DNA of 43,269 bases, taken from NCBI RefSeq assembly GCF_015206995.1, contig NZ_JADEXR010000047.1, positions 1 through 43,269 of the forward strand, read 5' to 3'. The translations under genes and the position numbers were made by a program. Under the pieces are notes generated by a model. The model was not told where the DNA came from. It was given only the letters and a program-made list of their open reading frames with translations, and ran no database searches. Origin of the DNA: an aff. Roholtiella sp. LEGE 12411 (GTDB lineage: Bacteria > Cyanobacteriota > Cyanobacteriia > Cyanobacteriales > Nostocaceae). Numbering within the stretch: position 1 is the first letter of the stretch; the number at the start of each line of letters is the position of its first letter. Below are positions 25,670-33,556 of this stretch, in pieces.

Positions 25670-26062
25670 TTATTTGGTGAGGATATTGATGACTGCACCC
25701 GCTGCTGCACCATCAAGTAAATCACCGGCGGTATCTTCACGACCGCCAAGAACTGCACGAGTTGCGGCGCTAGCGCCTGCACCGACTGCGGCGTCTTGAC
25801 CTAAGTCACGTTTTTTGGGATTGCGTCTTAGCCCATTGGCTCCATTGACAGCAGCGCCAGCAGCGCCACATTTAGCAGCATTGCGTAATACTGTGCCACG
25901 TCCTCTAATGGCTCCAGTTACTACGCATGTACCAGCTCCAATGGCTGCATCTCTTAGTACTTGGTCATCGGCAGCAGCTGGTTTAACAGGAACTAAGGTG
26001 ACACCAGCTAAACTGGCAGCCATCAGACCGGGTAAAAGCGCACGTTTTAGAATTCGATTCAT
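25670..26062 (-). CDS. Secreted glycine/alanine-rich protein
   Basis: No known function. The 130-residue product has a signal peptide (about 1-31: basic MNRILKR, a hydrophobic core, cleavage near AAA-DD) and a mature part of repeated Gly/Ala-rich helices (DAAIGAGTCVVTGAIRG, NAAKCGAAGAAVNGANG, DAAVGAGASAATRAVLGG, DGAAAGAVINILTK). The spacing of small residues resembles glycine-zipper segments that insert in or pack against membranes. Two Cys (near 45 and 65) could form a disulfide in the periplasm. Single-gene unit with hairpin repeats downstream. Confidence 0.75.
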   Translation of the reverse strand: MNRILKRALLPGLMAASLAGVTLVPVKPAAADDQVLRDAAIGAGTCVVTGAIRGRGTVLRNAAKCGAAGAAVNGANGLRRNPKKRDLGQDAAVGAGASAATRAVLGGREDTAGDLLDGAAAGAVINILTK

Positions 26063-26282
26063 GGTAGAACCCTCTCAAAATTTCAAACACCTGGAGAAAA
26101 CCGGAGTTGTTGCGATCGCAGATGATCTTACTTTTTAGTTTAGACAACATAGCAACGGTTTTTGGTTTGAGAACACTCCCATAATGACACTAATAAAACC
26201 CCGATTGCATCTACTAAAGGTATAAATTGGGCAATCTTATAGACTGATAAGATTTACTGATTAGCTAACTATCGATTTTTGA

Positions 26283-26552
26283 CTAAATAGCCTGAATCCA
26301 CTCTTTGACAGAATATTCTGTCCAGATGCCATTTTTCCAATAAGGGTCATTTTCAATCAATTGGCGGATGGTAGCTTCGTCTTCGGCTTCGTAAATTCCA
26401 AAAACTTTCGTGACATCTTTGGTAGGGCCAATAGTAATCAGCACACCAGATTCTTTCTGTTTTGCTAATCCGTCTAAATGAGCTTGACGGTAAGGAGTAC
26501 GCTTTTCTAGAACGTCTTTGCAATAGGTTCCCCAGAGGATATATTTAGTCAT
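26283..26552 (-). CDS. YciI-family protein
   Basis: Small ferredoxin-like alpha/beta protein of 89 residues. The family pattern is clear: RTPYRQAHLDGLAKQKESGVL (18-38) with the conserved His and the following GPTKD, then an acidic strand and NDPYWKNGIW near the end. Proposed active-site residues of the family are a His and an Asp; His25 is present here. Cellular role unknown. It lies 173 bases downstream of pheT on the same strand and is separated from it by a hairpin, so it is probably its own unit. Confidence 0.85.
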   Translation of the reverse strand: MTKYILWGTYCKDVLEKRTPYRQAHLDGLAKQKESGVLITIGPTKDVTKVFGIYEAEDEATIRQLIENDPYWKNGIWTEYSVKEWIQAI

Positions 26553-26686
26553 ATCTTTGTTAGTACTACTAGTTAAGAATATATTGTGCTAGGAGTTTGA
26601 TCTAATCAATTTCTAAAATTAGATTGTCAATTGCTTGTTTTACCGTATTGTGTATTAATTGATGAGGCTGAGGCTCAAGTAGAGTA

Positions 26687-26707
26687 TTCCCAGGCTGAGC
26701 CTGGGAA
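26687..26707. terminator. Hairpin downstream of pheT
   Basis: TTCCCAGGCT (26687-26696) and AGCCTGGGAA (26698-26707) form a perfect inverted repeat around a single base. It lies 18 bases past the pheT stop and is related in sequence to hairpin 1 at 25532 (TTCCCAG...CTGGGAA). Confidence 0.55.
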
Positions 26708-26725
26708 CTAGAAATATCCTGAGTT

Positions 26726-29158
26726 TTAGCTTCTCAAGTTAACGCCGAATTTTTCTACTAAAGCTTCGCGGACTTGATTGTGGACTGGTTCGACTTCAGC
26801 CTCAGTGAGAGTGCGATCGCTGGATCGATAGATTAAGCGAAATGCCAAACTCCGTTGTCCTTGTGGTACATTTTCGCCGCGATATTCATCAAACAATTCC
26901 ACTGATTCCAGTAAGCCTTTACCAGCGTTGCTAATTGCTTTTTCAATTTCGGCGACGGAGACTTTCACTGGTGCGAAAAAGGCGATGTCGCGATCGCTAG
27001 CTGGATAGGTGGAATAAGGATGAAACGTCGGAGTGAGGATTTCATCTTGTTCCATAGAATCTAAGAGCACGTCTACATCTAGCTGGAAAACGTAGACTGA
27101 ATCTGGTAAGCCTTTTTCGCGTCGCACTTGGGGATGGAGTTGTCCAAAAATACCTAGTCTGTTACCCCTAACCCAGAGTGAGGCGGTGCATCCTGGATGC
27201 AAGCGTTCATCACGGCGATCTGGTTGATATTCTACTTGTAAGCCAAGTTGCCGAAATACACTTTCTAAAATACCTTTGGCTTCAAACCAGGTTAGGGATT
27301 GCTCTCGACCACTTGTTGACCATTTACCAATGGTACAATCGCCTCCGATGATACCAGCGATCGCTTCTGCTTCTTGTAACCCGTCTTCTTGCCAGAAAAT
27401 TCGCCCAATTTCAAAGCCATTGAGAGAACCGTTACCTTGCTCTAAATTGTATTGAAAAGCATCAATCAACCCAGAGATTAAATCAGTTCGTAGCGCCGAA
27501 TATTCTACAAATAAAGGGTTACTTAATACTATCTGGCTTGCTTCCCCTGGTTTCACTAAAGAGTAGTGGATTAATTCTGTCAATCCTTCCGCCCGCAGGT
27601 AAGCGCGTAACTCGCGGATCAGTTCCTGATCTAAAGGTAGATAACCAGCTTCCGCCTTTTCTGGTAAAGTGTCGCAAAACTTGTTGTAGCCATAGAGACG
27701 GGCAATTTCTTCAATTAGGTCAATTTCCCGTTCTAAGTCACGGTAACGATAGGGCGGTACAGAAACAGACCAAGTACCTTCTCCCGAAGGCGTTAACTGA
27801 CATCCTAGTGCAGTCAGGATGCGTTCAACATCTTTTGCTTCGAGTTCTCCTGTGTCCTCTGCCAAGTCGATTGGGCCGAGAATCTGATTGACTCTATCTA
27901 AACGCAGTACAATAGAATGACTCCAAGTAGATGGATCAGGGCGAGTGTCGGCAATTTCCTGCTGAACCAGCATACCTTGAGCTAACTCGCTAATCAGCGC
28001 CAAAGCGCGGCGATTGGCTACTTCCAACTCAGCCCGATTAACTCCTCGTTCGTATCTACCAGAAGCCTCGCTTCTTAACCCCACGCTCCGGGAAGAACGG
28101 CGAATTGCTACAGAATCAAACAAGGCTGCTTCTAAAACAAGGCTTTGAGTACCTTCATGCACTTCTGTTTCTTCTCCACCCATGACTCCCGCAAGGGCTA
28201 CGGGTTTGTCGTTAGCGGTGATTAACAAATTTTGAGTTTTGAGGGTGCGAGTTTGTCCATCCAAAGTTTTGAGGGTTTCTTCAGCAGCGGCGAAGCGGAC
28301 ACCAATGGTTAGATTTTCACTACCAGCAACAGATTTTAGGCGATCGCAATCAAAAGCGTGCAGTGGTTGTCCCCATTCCAACAAAACATAGTTAGTAATG
28401 TCCACCACATTATTAATTGGTCTGACTCCAGCCGCCCGCAAGCGCTGTTGCAACCAATCGGGAGATGGCGCAATTTTGATTTGTTCAATTACTGTACCAA
28501 TATAGGCGGGGCAAGCTTGCGGCTCGGTGATTTTTAAAGCTAAATTTCCACCACCTCTGGTAATCGCTACCTCACCCGGTTCAGGAATGCTCAACTTTGC
28601 ATCTGTCAAAGCTGCTACTTCTCGTGCTACCCCTACCATACTCAGAGCATCGGCGCGATTAGCTGTGGCAGTGAGATCTAAAATTACATCATCTAGACCC
28701 AACAATGTACGCACATCGCTACCCACTGGCAAATTTGCTTGAGGAAAAATATGAATTCCGTCTACATCACTAGGTAAACCGAGTTCCTTTAAAGAGCAGA
28801 TCATACCCTGAGACTGGACGCCACGCAGTTTTGCAGGTTTAATTTTTAAATCGATGTTAGGTAAGTAAGTACCTGTTGTTGCTACTGGTACATAAATATC
28901 TGCCCGGACATTGGGAGCACCACAGACAATATTTAAAGTTTCATCTGCACCGATATCCACTTGACAAACACTCAATTTATCAGCGTTGGGGTGGGGTTGA
29001 CGCTCAAGCACTCTTCCCACCACAACGCCATTTGCCCAAGTGCGCCGATCTTCAATATCTTCTACTTCAAACCCAGCCATTGTTAGGGTTTCGGCTAATT
29101 CTTCGTGGCTCAGTTTTATCTCTACTAGTTCTCGCAGCCAATTTAGAGAAATACGCAT
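26726..29158 (-). CDS. pheT: Phenylalanine-tRNA ligase beta subunit
   Basis: Large subunit of the alpha2-beta2 phenylalanyl-tRNA synthetase, which charges tRNA-Phe in the cytoplasm. The 810-residue protein has the N-terminal tRNA-binding OB domain (about 39-150, [15 protein letters not shown]), the B3/B4 editing domain (about 210-390, with the [22 protein letters not shown] signature region), B5 (about 410-500), a class-II-like core (ELIHYSLV onward) and the C-terminal ferredoxin-fold anticodon-binding domain (about 715-810, [14 protein letters not shown]). Length is normal. pheS is not in the window, as is usual for cyanobacteria, where the two subunits are encoded apart. Confidence 0.97.
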   Translation of the reverse strand: MRISLNWLRELVEIKLSHEELAETLTMAGFEVEDIEDRRTWANGVVVGRVLERQPHPNADKLSVCQVDIGADETLNIVCGAPNVRADIYVPVATTGTYLPNIDLKIKPAKLRGVQSQGMICSLKELGLPSDVDGIHIFPQANLPVGSDVRTLLGLDDVILDLTATANRADALSMVGVAREVAALTDAKLSIPEPGEVAITRGGGNLALKITEPQACPAYIGTVIEQIKIAPSPDWLQQRLRAAGVRPINNVVDITNYVLLEWGQPLHAFDCDRLKSVAGSENLTIGVRFAAAEETLKTLDGQTRTLKTQNLLITANDKPVALAGVMGGEETEVHEGTQSLVLEAALFDSVAIRRSSRSVGLRSEASGRYERGVNRAELEVANRRALALISELAQGMLVQQEIADTRPDPSTWSHSIVLRLDRVNQILGPIDLAEDTGELEAKDVERILTALGCQLTPSGEGTWSVSVPPYRYRDLEREIDLIEEIARLYGYNKFCDTLPEKAEAGYLPLDQELIRELRAYLRAEGLTELIHYSLVKPGEASQIVLSNPLFVEYSALRTDLISGLIDAFQYNLEQGNGSLNGFEIGRIFWQEDGLQEAEAIAGIIGGDCTIGKWSTSGREQSLTWFEAKGILESVFRQLGLQVEYQPDRRDERLHPGCTASLWVRGNRLGIFGQLHPQVRREKGLPDSVYVFQLDVDVLLDSMEQDEILTPTFHPYSTYPASDRDIAFFAPVKVSVAEIEKAISNAGKGLLESVELFDEYRGENVPQGQRSLAFRLIYRSSDRTLTEAEVEPVHNQVREALVEKFGVNLRS

Positions 29159-29394
29159 GGAGTGTGCTGGTTTTTGAAATCGTCTTTTGCTCTAATTTTA
29201 GGGTGTCAATTAGCGATCGATGGCTACTCATCTCGCAAGACATACCCTTCCATCTGAACAATCCTACTACGTTGAACTGACGGAACAATCTTTTTTAGCT
29301 ATCTTTCCTTTGCGTTCTTGAGATTTTGGCAGCAGCCTGCGGCTCTGCGTCTACATAAAAAACAACTTGCACCAATCATCTAATCAATGTAAAC

Positions 29395-29616
29395 CTAATA
29401 TTCAACTAAAGTTACGGGAATATGCTGACTGAAATTCTTAAAATCATAATCATCATCGTATTCAATCGTGCCAAATAATTCTAGAATTTTCAGTTGCTTT
29501 CGACGCTGCACATACTCTCGTAATGCTTCTTCAACAACGGCACGCTTAGTACGATCACCACCAAGCTCGAGGGCTTTCTGAATTAAGTTTTCGTCAATTT
29601 CTAGATTAATAGCCAT
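29395..29616 (-). CDS. vapB: VapB-family antitoxin, apparently without its toxin
   Basis: Antitoxin of the VapB (Arc/MetJ-like) type, 73 residues. The N-terminus NLEIDENLIQKALEL and the GGDRTKRAVVEEALREYVQRRKQ helix match the family closely, followed by the usual LELFGTIEYDDDYDFK. The longer frame to 29724 is unsupported; ATG at 29616 gives the family start. In complete systems a PIN-domain VapC gene of about 390 bases follows directly. Only 236 bases lie between this gene and the pheT start, and no PIN-like reading was found there, so it appears to be a solitary antitoxin. Confidence 0.8.
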   Translation of the reverse strand: MAINLEIDENLIQKALELGGDRTKRAVVEEALREYVQRRKQLKILELFGTIEYDDDYDFKNFSQHIPVTLVEY

Positions 29617-29844
29617 GTTGACATTATTACACAAACTAATGTTCGCAAAATAACCTCTTGGATGAACAACTTGAGTTTTATAATTCAACGGCTTGCAATT
29701 GCTGACAAATACAAACGTAACCAATCCTTTTCATTAAACTCGCCGCAGGTCAGTATTATCTTCTTCTAAAAGCCATGATACTGACCAATAGTGTAGCTGC
29801 ATTCGATAATAATTTTCCGAAAAAATTACAGCGTGATAGTTAAT

Positions 29845-31284
29845 TTAAGTTAGATGCATAAAGACTATCTTCAATAACTCCGCGCGAGTAAAAGGTTTTG
29901 TAAGATATCCAGATGCCCCTACCAGTCTTGCTTTGACTTTATCTACTATTCCCTTGTTTCCAGTTACAAAAATAATCGGTATCTCTTTAAATAGCGAGTT
30001 GTTTCGTATGATTTGGCACAACTCATATCCATCAATTCCTACCATGTTCAGATCCAATAAAATTAAGTCTGGTTTGTGTCTGATAATCGACATAACCGCT
30101 TTCAGTGGCTCGTTAATAGTCACAACATCAAAATTTTCATTTTCTAAGAAACGGCTAATTTCTTTGAGAATTGTGGGGCTATCATCTACGGAAATGATTT
30201 TGTAGGTTTTTTTGGCAATTACAGTATTAGACGTAACTTTTTCAGAAGCAATATTTATGTTATTATTGGTTTCTAACTCCTGAAAATTTTCTTTTAAAGA
30301 CTCAGAAAATTTTGGCGATCGCTCAATAGGAGTTATACTGTTTTCAAGATTATCTGGGTAAGCTTTACTAGTTGTGTTACTTAGTTCTTCTACAACATCA
30401 ACTGATTTGCGATTAATTAAGTCTGTTATCAATTTAGAAGACTGGGTAAATTCTTCCAATGTATTTGGTAACTGATCAAATGGTGGGTCTGGTTCATGTA
30501 AGATAATTTTTCCCTGAATAATGTGAGGGTATAAATTGTGAGCCAGTTCGATTTCATCTTGATTCATAATCACAGCAAGATGACGTAAGCTGAAACCCTT
30601 CATCCAATTAGTTAAATTGGGCTTGAGATTTGGTAAGTTTCCGTTCTGTAGTTTGCCAGAAATCAACAGATATGGACGTTGATATGGAGAAGAAATTTGA
30701 GGTTCAAAAGACTTCCAATTTCTTAGTCTTGCTTGACTGTGTTCTAAAATATTTTTTACATCCAATCTGCAAATGATTGGCATTCTATTCAGGGTTTCTG
30801 TTAGTTCATAAGTACCTTCTTTGAGCAATAGAAATGATTCAATCACTTCTTTAACTAATTCTGGAATCAGTACTGCTGTTTGTGTAGAATGTAGATATTG
30901 TTGACTAATAAGCCATTGTATGGCTTGATATTCAGGAGGCTGATTTCGGGCATTGCTGTCGTGTTCTGCTACCTGACTATATGTATCTGGTTCAAACATC
31001 AGACGTAATTGAACACGAACTTCACTGGTAAGTAGTGGAATTTGATGACTGAGGCGACGCAAATGACGTTCTAATCGATCAAAGGGTTCAACTGAATGGG
31101 TAGCATAGATTATTTTGCCTTGCTCTAAGTAAATCGACCAAGAAACTGAATTGCTAAATGCTTGTAAACAAATAGTCTCAGAGCAATTAAATAACTGTCT
31201 TAACAAACTCTGAGGACGTAGTTTAGTAAATGTACCTGAGTTATTCATATTTTTTGAGTTTTTTGCGGATAAGCGACTAAACAT
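29845..31284 (-). CDS. PatA-like response regulator (PATAN domain plus receiver)
   Basis: Response regulator with the unusual order output-then-receiver. The 479-residue product begins with a PATAN/DUF4388-like domain (about 25-200: LQAFSNSVSWSIYLEQGKII, a QWLISQQYLHSTQTAVLIPEL stretch), then a variable linker (about 200-355) and a C-terminal receiver (about 360-479) with VDDSP, phospho-acceptor Asp in LILLDLNMVGIDG and Lys in YLTKPF. This is the layout of PatA, which acts in heterocyst patterning in Anabaena, and of several cyanobacterial relatives linked to phototaxis. ATG 31248 is an alternative start. It is divergent from the VWA gene. Confidence 0.87.
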   Translation of the reverse strand: MFSRLSAKNSKNMNNSGTFTKLRPQSLLRQLFNCSETICLQAFSNSVSWSIYLEQGKIIYATHSVEPFDRLERHLRRLSHQIPLLTSEVRVQLRLMFEPDTYSQVAEHDSNARNQPPEYQAIQWLISQQYLHSTQTAVLIPELVKEVIESFLLLKEGTYELTETLNRMPIICRLDVKNILEHSQARLRNWKSFEPQISSPYQRPYLLISGKLQNGNLPNLKPNLTNWMKGFSLRHLAVIMNQDEIELAHNLYPHIIQGKIILHEPDPPFDQLPNTLEEFTQSSKLITDLINRKSVDVVEELSNTTSKAYPDNLENSITPIERSPKFSESLKENFQELETNNNINIASEKVTSNTVIAKKTYKIISVDDSPTILKEISRFLENENFDVVTINEPLKAVMSIIRHKPDLILLDLNMVGIDGYELCQIIRNNSLFKEIPIIFVTGNKGIVDKVKARLVGASGYLTKPFTRAELLKIVFMHLT

Positions 31285-31966
31285 TCGTAAATTGGAAATA
31301 TCGGTTATGAAGGATTTCCTTCTTTTTAATATTTCTCTACAGACAAATTATTTCTTTTAAAATATGTATATATATTACAAGCTATAATTTTGATAATTTT
31401 TTTGTTATATTCAACAGGTTTTTCTAAGTTCCAGAAAAAGAAGTAAGTGGGCATAAGCAGATGTAAATTTTTGTCATGACTATTTTATAGGTGTTAGTCT
31501 TAGTTGTCAGTTACCCTCACCACCGACAACTCTTGGCTAAAGACTTCAAAAATTATGTTTATTTACACCCAGTTACTTGCTAAACAATTTTGAAGTAAAG
31601 TTCACACAGTTCTTACAAGAATAGTTCTGAAGTCTGATGCTCTTAATTAGGACTAATTACTTTATGTAGAAACGGGAATTTTACTACATGAAATCTTTAA
31701 AAACTTATTTAGGAAAACGTACGTATTTATTGTATCCTAGTTATGAATAGATGAATTTTTGGTAGATCCACTACAACAGGTAATGCCAGCTCCTGATAAA
31801 TTCTTTGTTTATTAAACTAGTCGTGATTAATAATTTCTTAGATATGTAGAGATGTTTGTGAAAATATTCTGTTTAATAAAGATTAAATTATCTATTGCCA
31901 AACACAATATTTGTAGTCGTGTTGGCTTGATAAACTATATACTTTGAGAGCGAGGGAAATAAAGCT
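31285..31966. other. Long AT-rich intergenic region
   Basis: About 680 bases between divergent regulatory genes, with no convincing gene. It contains a nested hairpin: AGTCTT/AAGACT (31496-31501, 31540-31545) outside AGTTGTC/GACAACT (31502-31508, 31525-31531), and a smaller one, TTTTTCT/AGAAAAA (31419-31425, 31433-31439). A 20-codon frame at 31688-31750 is not supported. GAGGGA (31952-31957) precedes the VWA gene. Confidence 0.6.
31496..31545. other. Nested hairpin in the patA-like/VWA gap
   Basis: A 6-bp outer and 7-bp inner stem, both perfect, separated on one side by an 8-base bulge (31532-31539). It could be a leader structure, a small RNA or a repeat. No strand can be assigned. Confidence 0.4.
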
Positions 31967-32668
31967 TTGGACTATAACATAACACAAAAAGTTATGCATG
32001 ATACATTAAGACTTGATGAAGTTGTGGAGTTTGCTGAAAACCCAGAACCGCGTTGTCCGTGCGTACTATTACTAGACACATCTGGCTCTATGCAAGGAGA
32101 GCCGATAGAGGCTTTAAATCAGGGCTTGCTGAGTTTGAAAGATGAATTAGTAAAAAATTCCTTGGCAGCAAGACGAGTAGAGGTAGCGATAGTTACTTTT
32201 GATAGTAATGTCAACGTAGTACAAGACTTTGTGACTGCTGATCAATTCAATCCACCCATTTTGACAGCACAGGGACTGACTACAATGGGTTCAGGAATTC
32301 ATAAAGCCTTAGACATAATTCAAGAGCGCAAATCTCAGTATCGTTCTAACGGCATTGCTTACTATCGTCCTTGGGTATTTATGATTACTGATGGAGAGCC
32401 ACAAGGTGAGCAAGACAATGTAGTAGAGCAAGCAGCGCAGCGTCTACAAGGAGATGAAGCAAGTAAGCGCGTAGCTTTTTTTACAGTCGGTGTAGAAAAC
32501 GCGAATATGACGCGCTTAAATCAAATCACTGTGCGTACTCCCCTAAAACTCAAAGGTCTAAACTTTATCGAGATGTTTGTCTGGCTGTCAGCTAGTATGT
32601 CAACTGTTTCCCATTCCCAGGTAGACGAACAGGTAGCACTACCACCGATTGGTTGGGGGGCTGTTTAA
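31967..32668 (+). CDS. VWA-domain protein (TerY/YegL-like)
   Basis: Single von Willebrand A domain, 233 residues, probably cytoplasmic. The metal-ion site is complete: DTSGSM (37-42) for DxSxS, a downstream Thr, and TDGEP late in the domain. Phrases such as RRVEVAIVTF are typical of the TerY/YegL family. TTG 31967 is preferred because GAGGGA lies 9 bases before it; an ATG nine codons later (31994) lacks an RBS. It heads a three-gene set with a PP2C phosphatase and a kinase, the TerY-P (YegL/YegK/YegI) arrangement, where the VWA protein is thought to serve as substrate or scaffold. Confidence 0.87.
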   Translation: MDYNITQKVMHDTLRLDEVVEFAENPEPRCPCVLLLDTSGSMQGEPIEALNQGLLSLKDELVKNSLAARRVEVAIVTFDSNVNVVQDFVTADQFNPPILTAQGLTTMGSGIHKALDIIQERKSQYRSNGIAYYRPWVFMITDGEPQGEQDNVVEQAAQRLQGDEASKRVAFFTVGVENANMTRLNQITVRTPLKLKGLNFIEMFVWLSASMSTVSHSQVDEQVALPPIGWGAV

Positions 32669-32720
32669 TTTAAAGATGGCAGCTTGATGTTTATGACAGC
32701 TGGCTGTTGGAATAAAATCT

Positions 32721-33503
32721 ATGAACATATCAAAACAGATTGCTCAATGGCAGGTAGTAGCTGCATCTGTATGTGGTACAAGCCATTTAAAGAACAAGCA
32801 GTTGTGTCAAGATGCTCACCACTGGCAGGTATTATCAGATAATGTTTTAGTGGTAGCGGTAGCAGATGGTGCGGGTTCAGCAAGCCTTGGGAAAGTGGGG
32901 GCAATGATTGCTGTAGAAACAGCAATAGAAAACATTTCCATCAAACAAGTCACCAGAGACACCCTGACTAATGATACCAATGTGCGATCGCTCTTGACTG
33001 AGGCGATAGTAGCCGCCAAAAAAGCTGTAGAAGATGAGGCGGCTGCTTGTAATAAACAGCCTCAAGATTTAGCGACTACCTTAATTATTCTGGTGGCTAC
33101 ACCAGAAGTCGTAGCTGTAGCGCAGATAGGTGATGGATTAGCCGTAGCAAAAGATAGCATGGGCAACCTCCTAGCACTTACCATGCCTGACAGCGGCGAA
33201 TACATCAACGAAACTACTTTTTTGACTTCGGCCAGTGCTTTGGATACAGCGCAGATGAGATTATGGCGTGAAGACATAATCAATGTTGGTGTCCTTACCG
33301 ACGGACTACAAATGCTGGCTTTGAATATGGTTGTTAGTGAACCTCACAAACCGTTCTTTTTTCCTTTGTTTGAGTTTGTAGCGAATTCCGAGGATAAAAC
33401 AGTGGCAAAAGAGCAGTTGGTGAGCTTTTTACGCTCTGAGCGGATCACGCAACGCACCGATGATGATTTGACACTTATTATAGCTGCATTCAGCAACTCA
33501 TGA
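32721..33503 (+). CDS. PP2C-type protein phosphatase (YegK-like)
   Basis: Metal-dependent Ser/Thr phosphatase of the PP2C family, 260 residues. Seen: CQDAHHW (29-35, the conserved QDA step), VADGAGSASLGKVGA (metal-binding Asp, 48-62), ATTLIILVA, QIGDGLAV (the GDS-like strand) and TDGLQ, plus a late RTDDDLTLI with the final metal Asp. The departure from ADGMGG to ADGAGSA is usual for the YegK branch. It starts 52 bases after the VWA stop and precedes the kinase by 53 bases, so the three are likely one operon in which it reverses the kinase. Confidence 0.9.
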   Translation: MNISKQIAQWQVVAASVCGTSHLKNKQLCQDAHHWQVLSDNVLVVAVADGAGSASLGKVGAMIAVETAIENISIKQVTRDTLTNDTNVRSLLTEAIVAAKKAVEDEAAACNKQPQDLATTLIILVATPEVVAVAQIGDGLAVAKDSMGNLLALTMPDSGEYINETTFLTSASALDTAQMRLWREDIINVGVLTDGLQMLALNMVVSEPHKPFFFPLFEFVANSEDKTVAKEQLVSFLRSERITQRTDDDLTLIIAAFSNS

Positions 33504-33556
33504 GCAATAGTCTAGTGTTTGGCATTTTAAACAACTCCCGTTAGCGATAATTCACC

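Noticed and set aside
29617-29724. Longer N-terminus of the VapB-type protein
   Set aside because: The extension has no resemblance to the family, whose start matches the ATG at 29616.
31688-31750. 20-codon frame in the long AT-rich gap
   Set aside because: Very short, weak ribosome binding site, and nothing to show that it is translated.
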